From Litoribrevibacter euphylliae (GTDB lineage: Bacteria; Pseudomonadota; Gammaproteobacteria; Pseudomonadales; Litoribrevibacteraceae): 64,000 nt of DNA. Location of the stretch: assembly GCF_042646085.1 (NCBI RefSeq), contig NZ_JBHRSZ010000004.1, positions 372,001-436,000 on the forward strand, written 5' to 3'. The translations under genes and the position numbers were made by a program. Numbering within the stretch: the stretch's first letter is position 1; the number at the start of each line of letters is the position of its first letter. A model generated the notes under the pieces. The model had not been told where the DNA came from. It worked only from the letters and a program-made list of their open reading frames with translations, and made no database searches. This document shows, in pieces, positions 16,154 to 25,012 of this stretch.

Positions 16154-18594
16154 TAGTTTGCTCCTGTTTGTTGGAAAGCGGCCCAGTAATAAGGGTGTGG
16201 ATTTTCTTTTAGCAATGCACGTTGAGCCTGATTGAGTGCTTCACCCGTTTTCATACGTTTCAGGTTTTTGTGAAACTGAGTCATGAGTTCTTCGGTGGCA
16301 CGGTCATCCACTAGCCAAAGTGATGAGATAATTGACCGACTGCCTGCAAACAAAAAGCCGCGAGTGAAGCCGAGTAAATCATTGCCATTGGCAATTTCAT
16401 TGAGTCCGGTTTCACAGCCACTTAATACCACAAGATCATTGTTGAGTTTGGTCTGATATAGATCCGCAACGGTGAGCTTCGATGCCTGCCCATTATCTCC
16501 GGCAAGTAGAAGGTAAGAAGCAAGCGGTGCTTCCGGGGTATAAACACCATGTGAAGCAACGTGCAAATATTTGTATTGATCAGCATCTTTAAGGAGCGCT
16601 GATTTTTTGGCCGAACCCTGAAGTAACAGTTTCTTATTTCTATACAGTTGAGCAACACTCATTGCTTCGGATTCCGCGCCAGGTAAATCTTGAGTTGGAT
16701 TGCCGAGCACGAGCAGCGATTCATTTCTGGAGGATTTTGAACGGATAAATCGACTAACGGCAAGACTTGGTAACTGACGAATGCTGCGATAATTTTCCAC
16801 CAGATAGTTTTCACCATCAAACAACGCAGTAAAAGGAAGATAGTGCAGTGCATCGTCCAAGACTAAGACAACGTCCTGAGTTTGAATGTACTTTTCTATT
16901 GGTGCCCAGATTGTTTGATAAAGAACATTTGCTCTGTCTTGATAATGAGAGTTGTTAAAATCTTGAATGCTTTCACGTAGTGCTTGTACATTTGACTTAA
17001 CTTCAACAGAACCCAGTGAAACGGCTTTTACTTTGCTGTTGGTGACGATGAAGGCATACCACTCTTGGCCTAGCTTGACGTATTCAACCAAGCTTTCGTT
17101 TCTGTGCAGAAGGGATGTCAGGTTATCAAACGTTGAAAGATCAACCGCTAATAATGATGCTGCGTTAGGGTTTGATGATTTGATAGTGCTGACCTTACGT
17201 TTTAGACCACGCTGTCGATTGTCTTTAGTTATCGTTGGGATGGGGGCATCATGTGCAATCGACGTTAGATGGATCGGGCGGTTTTGAAGTTCTTCATCGG
17301 CCAGCATGTCAATCATGGTTCGGGCTCGTGAGCGCTCGGCAATATGAAAGGCTTCGTTATGGCGTTTTTGCTTAATAAGGAGCTGAATCAGTGTTTGATA
17401 GACTTGGGTTTTACTTCCGGTAAAGCCGATTTTCATCGATTCTGACGACAGGTTGCCGCGCGTACTTTCAATGATTGAGAGCGCTTGATTAAGGTCACTT
17501 TCTGCGGACTCTAGGTTATTCAAGGCTACCTGAAATCTTCCTCGTTCAAATAGTGTGACCCATCTTAGCTCGGGCAATTTAGATATTTCAGGGTGATCAA
17601 GAATCTCTGAGAACTGTTCAAACGCTGTTTGGTGGTCTTGCTTGAGCACGGCCAGTCGAGCGTTCTGTAGATGAATTCTTAGCCGATTGGCATCAGTTAC
17701 TTCGGCTTCATCAATGAGTCTAACGGCATAGTCCAGTGTTTGTCCGAGAGAGTCAAAGCCACTGCCTCCTGACTTGGTAATAATGGCTGTGGCGAGGTAA
17801 GCAATATTGGCAGTGATAATGCCACCGGCCATTAAGTAAGAGTTGAGTTCTCTGCCTTCTAAATCAATGTACTCAAGATTTTGAATGTTACCTTTGTAGA
17901 GACTAATCATTCGAAGGTAAGAATCTTTTAATTCATCCTGGCCGAGCATTTGACTGCCCAGAGGAAGATCAGAGTGAAGTTGCTTTAGAATATGAATTGC
18001 GTTTGTTGCTTCGTTTTCTTTTCCCAGTTGTAACGCGGAAAGTGCCGTGATTCCTGCGGTAATGACAATATCGCCAGCCCAGGAAGAACCTGTGGTGAAA
18101 TTTACCGAGGTGCTTTTAAGCGTTTCGAGACCGCCTGCTAATGCAATGTATTGATCCAGTGCTTGCTTGCCAAATTTGAAAGCTTGATCAAAGTCGTTCA
18201 AGCGATAAAACGCTTCAGCTTTTAACCGTTTGGATTTGGGTTTTGAAAATTGCCAAAATGCGAGGTTGCCGGTTCCATAGCTTACTGACCCATTATAAAC
18301 CGCTTGAAGTCCATAGGGCTTCATTAAGGTATATCGGAATTGGGAGCCTTCTAGTTCTTCAATGCATTGGAAAAAATCACTGAAGCGATTGCTGTTTAAG
18401 TAAAGCTCGCACAAGGTTAGAAAGTCGGGCTCGTAGTCTTTGGCTGCTTGGACTTCAGCAGGATCATTCAACATCTCCAATAATTCTGGCAAGGATTTGT
18501 CCGTGGTGTAGAACACGCCTTTAACATTTCCGAACGTTGGGGTGGTTAGAAGGATCGCTAGGCTGAGAGTGAATAGTTGTTTAATAGGTTTCAT
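16153..18594 (-). CDS. Exported TPR protein with C-terminal CHAT (caspase-like) domain
   Basis: This 813-residue protein begins with a signal peptide (LFTLSLAILLTTPTFG). A long helical region with TPR-like repeats follows (about 40-430), and then a CHAT domain (about 500-810). The caspase-like dyad is intact: histidine in HVASHG (about 682) and cysteine in VVLSGCETG (about 727), with the usual GFTRGFLFAGSRSIISSLW after it. CHAT domains belong to clan CD cysteine peptidases, related to caspases and separases; several act in signalling or programmed responses. Here the protein is predicted to be periplasmic or surface-exposed rather than cytoplasmic. It heads a minus-strand operon with an overlapping lipoprotein gene. 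No partner substrate (such as a gasdermin) is adjacent. Confidence 0.88.
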   Translation of the reverse strand: MKPIKQLFTLSLAILLTTPTFGNVKGVFYTTDKSLPELLEMLNDPAEVQAAKDYEPDFLTLCELYLNSNRFSDFFQCIEELEGSQFRYTLMKPYGLQAVYNGSVSYGTGNLAFWQFSKPKSKRLKAEAFYRLNDFDQAFKFGKQALDQYIALAGGLETLKSTSVNFTTGSSWAGDIVITAGITALSALQLGKENEATNAIHILKQLHSDLPLGSQMLGQDELKDSYLRMISLYKGNIQNLEYIDLEGRELNSYLMAGGIITANIAYLATAIITKSGGSGFDSLGQTLDYAVRLIDEAEVTDANRLRIHLQNARLAVLKQDHQTAFEQFSEILDHPEISKLPELRWVTLFERGRFQVALNNLESAESDLNQALSIIESTRGNLSSESMKIGFTGSKTQVYQTLIQLLIKQKRHNEAFHIAERSRARTMIDMLADEELQNRPIHLTSIAHDAPIPTITKDNRQRGLKRKVSTIKSSNPNAASLLAVDLSTFDNLTSLLHRNESLVEYVKLGQEWYAFIVTNSKVKAVSLGSVEVKSNVQALRESIQDFNNSHYQDRANVLYQTIWAPIEKYIQTQDVVLVLDDALHYLPFTALFDGENYLVENYRSIRQLPSLAVSRFIRSKSSRNESLLVLGNPTQDLPGAESEAMSVAQLYRNKKLLLQGSAKKSALLKDADQYKYLHVASHGVYTPEAPLASYLLLAGDNGQASKLTVADLYQTKLNNDLVVLSGCETGLNEIANGNDLLGFTRGFLFAGSRSIISSLWLVDDRATEELMTQFHKNLKRMKTGEALNQAQRALLKENPHPYYWAAFQQTGAN

Positions 18595-18803
18595 AAATGT
18601 CCCTGGGGCCCGTCTATGATTCTCTTGAGTGATTATCCTTCATCAAGAAGCGTTAATAGAACACAAATACTTCTATGTAGGCTAAGGTAAGTCAATAGAG
18701 GAGATGAGCAAATATTGAAACAAGTTTTCTCAGGAGTTCTTACTCGAATTACGTTAAAATCTGACTAATAAGTCAGAAATATAATCGGTTGGAGGAGAAG
18801 AGC

Positions 18804-19802
18804 ATGTCAAAGGCGTCCCATGAGTGGCTAAATCAATTACCAAAAGTAGAGTTACATCTGCACTTAGAGGGCAGCTTAGAACCTGAGTTGATGTTTGCTC
18901 TTGCGCAACGAAACAACGTCGAATTACCGTTTAAGAGCGTAGAAGAAGTCAGAGCTGCTTATGAATTCAGTAACCTACAAGATTTCTTGGACATCTATTA
19001 CCAAGGTGCAAATGTCCTAATTCATGAGCAAGATTTCTACGATTTGACGTGGGCTTATCTCACCAAATGCAAAGAACAGAATGTAATGCATGTGGAGCCT
19101 TTCTTTGATCCACAAACTCACACTGATCGAGGCGTGGCCTTTAGAACCGTTCTTAACGGCATCATTCGAGCCTTGAAAGATGGTCAGGAGAAGCTTGGGA
19201 TTTCCAGTGAGTTAATCATGTGCTTCTTGCGTCACCTCTCAGAAGAGGAGGCATTCGAAACCCTGGAAATGGCTGAAGCGTATTTGGACGTGATTATCGG
19301 CGTGGGTCTGGACAGCTCTGAACAAGGACATCCTCCTGAAAAGTTCAGTCGCGTATTTGCTAAAGCGCGTGAACTTGGATTAAAGACCGTTGCGCATGCG
19401 GGAGAAGAGGGGCCTGCTGAATATGTGTGGACTGCGATTAATGATCTCAAAGTATCACGTGTTGATCACGGGGTGCGTTCCATCGATGATGCGAAACTGA
19501 TGTCACACCTTGCTGAAACCCGTATGCCGTTGACGGTGTGCCCGTTATCTAACACTAAACTTTGCGTGTTTGATGATATGTCTGAGCACAATATTCTGAC
19601 TATGTTGGAAGACGGCGTTTGCGTGACAGTGAACTCGGATGATCCTGCCTATTTCGGTGGCTATATGACCGAGAATTTTGTGGCGTTGGCAGATGCTTTG
19701 AATCTAACCGAAACTCAAGCGGTGAGTTTAGTTAAAAACAGTATCGAAGCCAGTTTTGCGAATGAACAGAGAAAAGCGGAAATGCTTCAAAAGCTGTCTT
19801 AG
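18804..19802 (+). CDS. Adenine deaminase of the adenosine-deaminase-like family (PA0148 type)
   Basis: This 332-residue metal-dependent amidohydrolase has the zinc ligands in ELHLHLEGSLEPE (two histidines), VAHAGEEGP, DHGVR (active site) and VNSDDPAYFGG (metal aspartate). The stretch MHVEPFFDPQTHTDRG and the ending LTVCPLSNTKLCVFDDMS match, as far as I can recall the sequence, the Pseudomonas aeruginosa protein PA0148, shown to deaminate adenine rather than adenosine. The expected reaction is adenine to hypoxanthine plus ammonia in purine salvage. The start is ATG 18804, placed by GGAGGAG just upstream; the TTG at 18789 lies before that site. It is monocistronic. Confidence 0.88.
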   Translation: MSKASHEWLNQLPKVELHLHLEGSLEPELMFALAQRNNVELPFKSVEEVRAAYEFSNLQDFLDIYYQGANVLIHEQDFYDLTWAYLTKCKEQNVMHVEPFFDPQTHTDRGVAFRTVLNGIIRALKDGQEKLGISSELIMCFLRHLSEEEAFETLEMAEAYLDVIIGVGLDSSEQGHPPEKFSRVFAKARELGLKTVAHAGEEGPAEYVWTAINDLKVSRVDHGVRSIDDAKLMSHLAETRMPLTVCPLSNTKLCVFDDMSEHNILTMLEDGVCVTVNSDDPAYFGGYMTENFVALADALNLTETQAVSLVKNSIEASFANEQRKAEMLQKLS

Positions 19803-19929
19803 TCATTTGTAGTTGTTCAGACTGACGTTGCCAGTCTGTTCCGAGGTGATGAAATGATTTGTTTTGTCATCTCATTCTTGTACCCTCTGCCTTTTATTCA
19901 TGGACTCGACAGATAATAGAAGGCAGTAC

Positions 19930-21084
19930 ATGTTTTCCCTTTTTCTAATTTTTCTTCGCCTTGGATGCACTTCCTTCGGTGGCCCCGTTGCCCATTTAGG
20001 GTATTTTCATCGTGAATTTGTGACTGAACGCAAATGGTTTTCTGAAGCTGAATACACAGAACTTCTCGCGTTATGTCATTTCCTTCCCGGCCCAGCGAGC
20101 TCGCAAGTGGGAATGGCCATTGGCTATCGACAAGCCGGGATTATAGGAAGTTTGATTGCCTTCATTGGCTTTACCTTGCCTTCTGTGATGTTAATGATCG
20201 CAGCTGCGTTCTTACTTCAACACACCGCTAATTTAAGCTGGGTTGATGGAGTGCTTCATGCGATGAAGCTTTTAGCCGTAGCGGTGGTGGCTGATGCCGT
20301 TTGGGGAATGGCAAAGAAGATCTGCATAACTCGACTGAAATTCTCGATAACGATTTTGACGGCGGTAGCTATGTTACTGATGCCTGGCTTAGTAAGCCAA
20401 CTATCGGCGATTGCTCTGGCCGGCATTGTCGGTGCCATGGCGTTAAGGCAAGGAACCGCGAATGTCGAGGCATTAACAAAACGGTCTGGATTCCTGACCT
20501 TGCCGCTGTTTTTACTCTTTGGTGGTCTGTTATTCGGTCTTCCATTCTTAGTAACGAGTATCGACAGTGCTTCTCTTGCCGTCTTTGATACCTTCTATCG
20601 TGCTGGCGGTTTGGTCTTTGGTGGCGGGCATGTGGTATTACCTATGTTGCAAGCGGAACCACTGATTTCCAGCCAAATTAGTCAGGATCAATTTTTGACA
20701 GCCTATAGCTTAGCGCAAGCGGTGCCTGGCCCGATGTTTACCATTGCCAGCTATCTTGGATTTGTTGTGGATGATAGCTGGGTGAATGCTTTGATTGCCA
20801 CTGCGGCAATCTTTTTACCGGGTTGGTTACTGATCATCGCCACCTTGTCGGTATGGCCAAAATTGAAGTCTAATGGTTATTTGGCCGGAAGTGTTCAGGG
20901 GATTGTTGCTGCTACAGTCGGCTTGCTCGTTGCAGCTTTGTATCAGCCCGTGTTTTCCAGCGCGGTGTTGAATGCGGCTGATATGGCTGTTGTGATTTTA
21001 GTTTGGACTGCATTAAGTGTGGCTCGATTACCTATTTGGGGCGTGGTCATTGTTACTGCTCTGGCTGGTGGTTTGTTTCTTTAG
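19930..21084 (+). CDS. chrA: Chromate transporter ChrA
   Basis: This ~384-residue protein of the CHR family is the long, two-domain form. The N-terminal half has FLRLGCTSFGGPVAHLGYFH, FLPGPASSQVG and many membrane helices. The C-terminal half repeats the fold with RAGGLVFGGGHVVLPML and AQAVPGPMFTIASYLG. Family members export chromate through the inner membrane, in some cases driven by the proton gradient. The start at ATG 19930 is supported by AGAAGG upstream; ATG 19900 in frame is possible but has no ribosome-binding site. No chrB regulator is adjacent. A terminator follows at 21108. Confidence 0.9.
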   Translation: MFSLFLIFLRLGCTSFGGPVAHLGYFHREFVTERKWFSEAEYTELLALCHFLPGPASSQVGMAIGYRQAGIIGSLIAFIGFTLPSVMLMIAAAFLLQHTANLSWVDGVLHAMKLLAVAVVADAVWGMAKKICITRLKFSITILTAVAMLLMPGLVSQLSAIALAGIVGAMALRQGTANVEALTKRSGFLTLPLFLLFGGLLFGLPFLVTSIDSASLAVFDTFYRAGGLVFGGGHVVLPMLQAEPLISSQISQDQFLTAYSLAQAVPGPMFTIASYLGFVVDDSWVNALIATAAIFLPGWLLIIATLSVWPKLKSNGYLAGSVQGIVAATVGLLVAALYQPVFSSAVLNAADMAVVILVWTALSVARLPIWGVVIVTALAGGLFL

Positions 21085-21107
21085 CCACTAAATCTTAAAG
21101 ATTTTTT

Positions 21108-21144
21108 AAAAGCGACAATTGGGTGACTGGTTGTCGCTTTTTTC
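21108..21144 (+). terminator. Rho-independent terminator after chrA
   Basis: AAAAGCGACAA pairs with TTGTCGCTTTT across a 12-base loop and runs into a T tract. It lies 24 bases after the chrA stop and before the TetR operator. Confidence 0.85.
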
Positions 21145-21172
21145 GTTGTGTTATCCGCACGATTTATTATTA

Positions 21173-21188
21173 TGGAACAAATGTTCCA
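21173..21188. promoter_or_regulatory. Probable operator of the TetR regulator
   Basis: TGGAACA-AA-TGTTCCA is a perfect 7-bp inverted repeat with a 2-bp centre, 22 bases before the TetR start codon. Position and form fit an autoregulatory TetR-family operator. Confidence 0.6.
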
Positions 21189-21210
21189 AAACTGTAGATC
21201 AATGTACACC

Positions 21211-21783
21211 ATGGCTAGACCTCAAAAATTTAATGAGCAACAAGTGCTTTCTAAGGCGATGATCTATTTCTGGCGGCACGGTTATAGTGCCAGCTCAATT
21301 CAGGAATTGCTGGATGAAATGGGGATCAGCCGAGGGACGCTCTACAATGCCATCGGCGATAAAGATGCATTGTTTAAGCGCACACTGGAGTTGTTCCATA
21401 GTAAAGAAGAACAACTGCTTGAACTGACGTTATTCAACGATGCTTTATCGCCAGGCGAACGGGCAGAGAAGTTCATTCGGTTATCGTTTTCAGAGCACGG
21501 CTCGTTACCAACGGGGTGTTATCTGGTGAATACCTTATGCGAGGACGATCGCGTACTGGGGGACGTGAAAGAGATCGTAAATCATGCACTCCAAAGAATG
21601 GAGGATGGATTTCGGTCGTTGTTTGATGCTCATTTCCAGGATCAAACCCTGGCTCGTACTTACGCCGCATTAATGGCTACTCAGGTTAGAGGCTCTAGGA
21701 TTCGACAAAGGGAAGGGGGTGACAACAAAATGCTGGTAAATGATTTGTTATGTCTTTTAGAAACTCTTCTAAAGGCCCATTAA
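21211..21783 (+). CDS. TetR/AcrR-family transcriptional regulator
   Basis: This 190-residue repressor has the N-terminal TetR helix-turn-helix (about residues 10-50): ALFKRT follows the recognition segment MGISRGTLYNAIGDKDALF. The C-terminal ligand domain contains GCYLVNTLCED, seen in the subgroup with a TetR_C_11-like domain. Two cysteines in that segment could make it redox- or electrophile-responsive, as in NemR; this is inference. The start is set at MARPQKF, the usual family beginning; upstream in-frame codons overlap the operator at 21173-21188. The peroxiredoxin gene begins 40 bases downstream and is the likely regulated partner. Confidence 0.88.
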   Translation: MARPQKFNEQQVLSKAMIYFWRHGYSASSIQELLDEMGISRGTLYNAIGDKDALFKRTLELFHSKEEQLLELTLFNDALSPGERAEKFIRLSFSEHGSLPTGCYLVNTLCEDDRVLGDVKEIVNHALQRMEDGFRSLFDAHFQDQTLARTYAALMATQVRGSRIRQREGGDNKMLVNDLLCLLETLLKAH

Positions 21784-21823
21784 CTACTGAACTTTCGAAC
21801 AAGAATAATAGGAAAAAGGAATC

Positions 21824-22669
21824 ATGCAAAAACTCAAATCGCTCTTTATTTCTGGTTACTGTACCTACTTAACATTGATCAGTGCGTTCTCGCTCTACAG
21901 CTATTTGGGTTCTGACTCCAAAGCAATGCTGTTAACCGCGATTTTGCACATCATAGGTTTATCGTTTTTTGGACTCTTATTTCTTGGGAAACCCGCTCGA
22001 ACTTCTGCGTTACTCCCTAAATGGACCATTCCAACGGTCATTTTAGGTGTGTCGGTTGCGTATCAGAGCGTTCTGGAGGCAAACACCTTGGCGATTGTTC
22101 TCGCGGCAATCGGTTGGCTAGGATGGAGCTTGTATCTTTTCTGGTATTCCAGTTTTGGTGGTGCAACAAGCCAAGCCTTAGTCATTGGGAAGCCGTTACC
22201 AGAGTTCTCTTTGTATTCGCCTGCTGGTGAAACCGTTACTCGATCAGAGCTATCACGCAAGCCAACCTTGATGATCTTCTATCGTGGCAACTGGTGTCCT
22301 TTATGTGTGGCGCAAGTGAAAGAGATTTCAGCGATGTATTCCCAATTGAATGCCATGGGTGTGGATGTCTGCTTAGTGAGTCCGCAACCTGAGAGGAATA
22401 CTCAATCCCTCGCAAATCGGTTTAATGTTCCATTTAGGTTTTTGGTAGATAAAGAACTTAAAACCGCTGAAGCTTTCGGAATAAAAGCAGACGCTGGAGC
22501 GCCATCGGGGCTTGAAGCGTTGGGGTATGATTCTGATACTGTACGACCTACTGTGCTGATTACGGATAGAGAAGGGACGTTGGTTTACAGTGATTTGACC
22601 GATAACTATCGTGTGAGACCTGAACCAGAGGAGTTCATCAAAGTGTTTCAGGGGATGGGGTTAGCTTAA
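21824..22669 (+). CDS. Membrane-anchored peroxiredoxin-like protein (4 TM + AhpC/TSA)
   Basis: This 281-residue protein has four predicted membrane helices (about residues 6-28, 34-54, 66-84, 88-110) and a soluble redoxin domain (about 120-280). The active site is FYRGNWCPLCVAQ, with C158 and C161 as a thioredoxin-like CxxC in the AhpC/TSA fold. The N-terminal part resembles four-helix DoxX-like membrane domains only loosely. It probably reduces peroxides or protein thiols at the inner membrane; the side of the membrane is uncertain. It follows a TetR gene with two regulator-type cysteines, which fits an oxidative or electrophile-stress operon. A bidirectional terminator follows. Confidence 0.8.
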   Translation: MQKLKSLFISGYCTYLTLISAFSLYSYLGSDSKAMLLTAILHIIGLSFFGLLFLGKPARTSALLPKWTIPTVILGVSVAYQSVLEANTLAIVLAAIGWLGWSLYLFWYSSFGGATSQALVIGKPLPEFSLYSPAGETVTRSELSRKPTLMIFYRGNWCPLCVAQVKEISAMYSQLNAMGVDVCLVSPQPERNTQSLANRFNVPFRFLVDKELKTAEAFGIKADAGAPSGLEALGYDSDTVRPTVLITDREGTLVYSDLTDNYRVRPEPEEFIKVFQGMGLA

Positions 22670-22682
22670 ATTAGACGGAAAC

Positions 22683-22712
22683 AAAAACGGATGCCGAAGC
22701 ATCCGTTTTTTG
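22683..22712. terminator. Bidirectional terminator between convergent genes
   Basis: AAAAACGGATGC and GCATCCGTTTTT form a 12-bp stem with a CGAA tetraloop. A-tract and T-tract flanks serve both the peroxiredoxin gene (plus) and the DAHP synthase gene (minus). Confidence 0.9.
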
Positions 22713-22733
22713 AAAGATCATACAAGCCAGCGA

Positions 22734-23795
22734 TTAGTTGTTACGTGCTGGAAGTACGTCTTTCAGTTTTTCTGCCATATCACGTACTGACTTTTCAGTG
22801 GTTGCCCAGTCAATACATGCGTCGGTGATGGATACACCGTATTCCATGTTGTCGGAGATCTTTTGAGCGCCCCAATTCAGGTGGCTTTCAATCATTAGAC
22901 CAACGATGGATTTGTTGCCTTCAAGAATCTGATTAGCAACGTTTTCCATAACCAAAGGTTGAAGCTCTGGTTGTTTATTCGAGTTAGCGTGGCTGCAATC
23001 AACCATGATGTTTTGAGTAACACCCGCTTTCTCAAGTGCTTGTTCAGATTGAGCAACGCTTACTGAATCGTAATTTGGCTTACCGTTACCACCACGAAGT
23101 ACAACGTGGCCGTATTTGTTGCCTTTTGTTCTTACGATAGAAACCTGACCTGTCTGGTTAATACCCAGGAATGAATGAGGGTGCGCAACCGACTGAAGGG
23201 CGTTGATTGCTACTTCCAAACCACCATCAGTACCATTCTTGAAGCCAACTGGCATTGAAAGGCCACTGGACATTTCACGGTGAGTTTGTGATTCCGTTGT
23301 ACGAGCACCAATTGCAGACCAAGAAATAAGGTCTTGTAGGTACTGAGGAGAAATCGGATCAAGTGCTTCAGTTGCCAAAGGCAAGCCCATATCCGCTAAG
23401 TCACACAAAAGCTGACGACCAATGTGAAGACCCTCGTCAATTTTGAAGGTGTCATCCAGATGTGGGTCATTGATCAGACCTTTCCAGCCTACTGTTGTAC
23501 GTGGTTTTTCGAAGTAAACTCGCATCACCAAATACAGTGTATCTTTTACTTCTTCAGCAAGAACTTTTAAACGCTCTGCGTATTCTTTTGCTGCATCAAT
23601 ATCGTGAATCGAGCAAGGGCCTAATACCAAAAATAAACGATGGTCCTTACGATCAAGAATGTTTTGAATAGTGTGGCGACCTTCAGCAACAGCCTTTGCA
23701 GCGGCTTCTGAAATAGGCACGTCTTTTTTCAAACCGTGCGGTGTAATTAATAACTCTGAAGATTCCACATTTACGTTTTCTAACTGCTCTGTCAT
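22734..23795 (-). CDS. aroG: 3-deoxy-D-arabino-heptulosonate 7-phosphate (DAHP) synthase, class I
   Basis: This 353-residue enzyme condenses phosphoenolpyruvate and erythrose 4-phosphate, the first step of the shikimate pathway. It has the class I alpha signatures VLGPCSIHD, RVYFEKPRTTVGWKGLINDP, SWSAIGARTTESQTHRE, PVGFKNGTDGG and VVLRGGNGKPNY, plus DCSHANSNKQ and ESHLNWG. The length equals the E. coli AroF/G/H isoenzymes. Which aromatic amino acid inhibits it cannot be told from sequence by eye, so the symbol is given at family level. It is monocistronic, with no leader peptide or attenuator seen in the 232-base upstream gap. Confidence 0.93.
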   Translation of the reverse strand: MTEQLENVNVESSELLITPHGLKKDVPISEAAAKAVAEGRHTIQNILDRKDHRLFLVLGPCSIHDIDAAKEYAERLKVLAEEVKDTLYLVMRVYFEKPRTTVGWKGLINDPHLDDTFKIDEGLHIGRQLLCDLADMGLPLATEALDPISPQYLQDLISWSAIGARTTESQTHREMSSGLSMPVGFKNGTDGGLEVAINALQSVAHPHSFLGINQTGQVSIVRTKGNKYGHVVLRGGNGKPNYDSVSVAQSEQALEKAGVTQNIMVDCSHANSNKQPELQPLVMENVANQILEGNKSIVGLMIESHLNWGAQKISDNMEYGVSITDACIDWATTEKSVRDMAEKLKDVLPARNN

Positions 23796-24027
23796 TTTTA
23801 TTTCCTGATATCCTTCGAGCGCACTGTGTTAATGTCAGGTTTATGAGTGTGCGCTACGTGGCGTAAATCCTGTAGGCCAAACATTATGGACTCAATTTTT
23901 GTGAGTGTGAATACTAAACCTTAAGGATTACGGTTTTATTGATTAATCTCAGAAGCTTGTACACACGATTTGAGCCACACCTGACATTCACAACATAGGA
24001 ATGAAGATCGAGTGGCTCAAACTGAGT

Positions 24028-24813
24028 TTAGAAAAAAGCGTATTTAGCGCCGATAAGCATCAGTACAGACGCCAAGATAGGGTGCAATACTTTATCCGGT
24101 ATGTTCGCACCGAGCTTGGTGCCCAGCATAATCGCAGGTAAAGAACCAATCAAAAGACTGCCTAATAGTAGGAAGTCGACATTCCCTAGGAACATGTGGC
24201 CGAGCCCTGCAATCAACGTCAGTGGAACAGCATGCGCTAAGTCGGTCCCTACAATTTTAATAGATGCTAATTTGGGGTAAAGAATCATCAGTACTGCCGC
24301 CGCAATTGCGCCAGCACCTACGGAAGACAGGGTTACGAGTACGCCCAGTGATACGCCCATCGCAAAAGTCAAAACATCTTGTTTACGCGTAGTGACGAGA
24401 TCTTGTTGGGCAACAATTTCTTGAGCGATGTTCTTACGCAAGCGACTTTTAAGAAGAATTACACCTGACGTCAGAATCAACATGAAGCCAAGGCTGGTTG
24501 TTAACAGGTGATTGTAACTTTCTGGGTCACCAAAATAATTGTGCAATAAGAAAATTGTGACGCCTGCTGCTGGAAGACTGCCTGCCGCCATTAACCCCAT
24601 CAGTCGCCAGCGAATAGTGCGTTGTTTGTGGTGTGCTAATGCTCCACCAGCTTTTGTGATGGAGGCGTACATAAGATCTGTTCCAACTGCCACATGGGGT
24701 GGGAATCCAAAAAGAAGGAGTAATGGGGTCATTAAAGAGCCACCACCTACGCCGGTAATACCCACGGCTAGGCCGACAGCTGCGCCCGCTAAAATATAAA
24801 GAAGTATGTCCAT
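24028..24813 (-). CDS. TSUP-family (TauE/SafE) sulfite/sulfur-compound transporter
   Basis: This 261-residue membrane protein has the two repeated halves of the TauE/SafE family. The first shows VGITGVGGGSLMTPLLLLFG and HVAVGTDLMYASITK; the second shows LSSVGAGAIAAAVL and IVGTDLAHAVPLT. Eight or so helices are predicted. Members move sulfite, sulfoacetate or other organosulfur anions across the inner membrane. Its position divergent from cysB, 200 bases away, supports a sulfur role and probable CysB control. It is similar in placement to genes next to cysB in other gammaproteobacteria. Confidence 0.87.
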   Translation of the reverse strand: MDILLYILAGAAVGLAVGITGVGGGSLMTPLLLLFGFPPHVAVGTDLMYASITKAGGALAHHKQRTIRWRLMGLMAAGSLPAAGVTIFLLHNYFGDPESYNHLLTTSLGFMLILTSGVILLKSRLRKNIAQEIVAQQDLVTTRKQDVLTFAMGVSLGVLVTLSSVGAGAIAAAVLMILYPKLASIKIVGTDLAHAVPLTLIAGLGHMFLGNVDFLLLGSLLIGSLPAIMLGTKLGANIPDKVLHPILASVLMLIGAKYAFF

Positions 24814-25012
24814 TTAAATGGTCTAATATGAATAGCCAATAATAATTCGAAACTAGCTGGTAAATTTATAGCTTTCTATCTATTCTGAAAAAGAATATTT
24901 ACTTATATTTTTATAATCAAATTGAACTTTGAACTATTGTAGCGGTCACAAGCCGTACAGTCATCATTGAACAATTATTCAATTTTTCAATAAAGATTAA
25001 CCTGGAGGGTTT

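Noticed and set aside
18804..19802. Adenosine deaminase
   Set aside because: The fold is the same, but the sequence is of the PA0148 type, which acts on adenine; calling it adenosine deaminase would probably be wrong.
19818..19838. CAGACTG-N7-CAGTCTG hairpin after the adenine deaminase gene
   Set aside because: It is a clean inverted repeat but without a following T tract, so I did not call it a terminator.
23968..24018. TTTGAGCCAC ... GTGGCTCAAA inverted repeat after the TSUP gene
   Set aside because: The arms match, but the loop is over 30 bases and no T tract follows, so neither a terminator nor an operator is supported.
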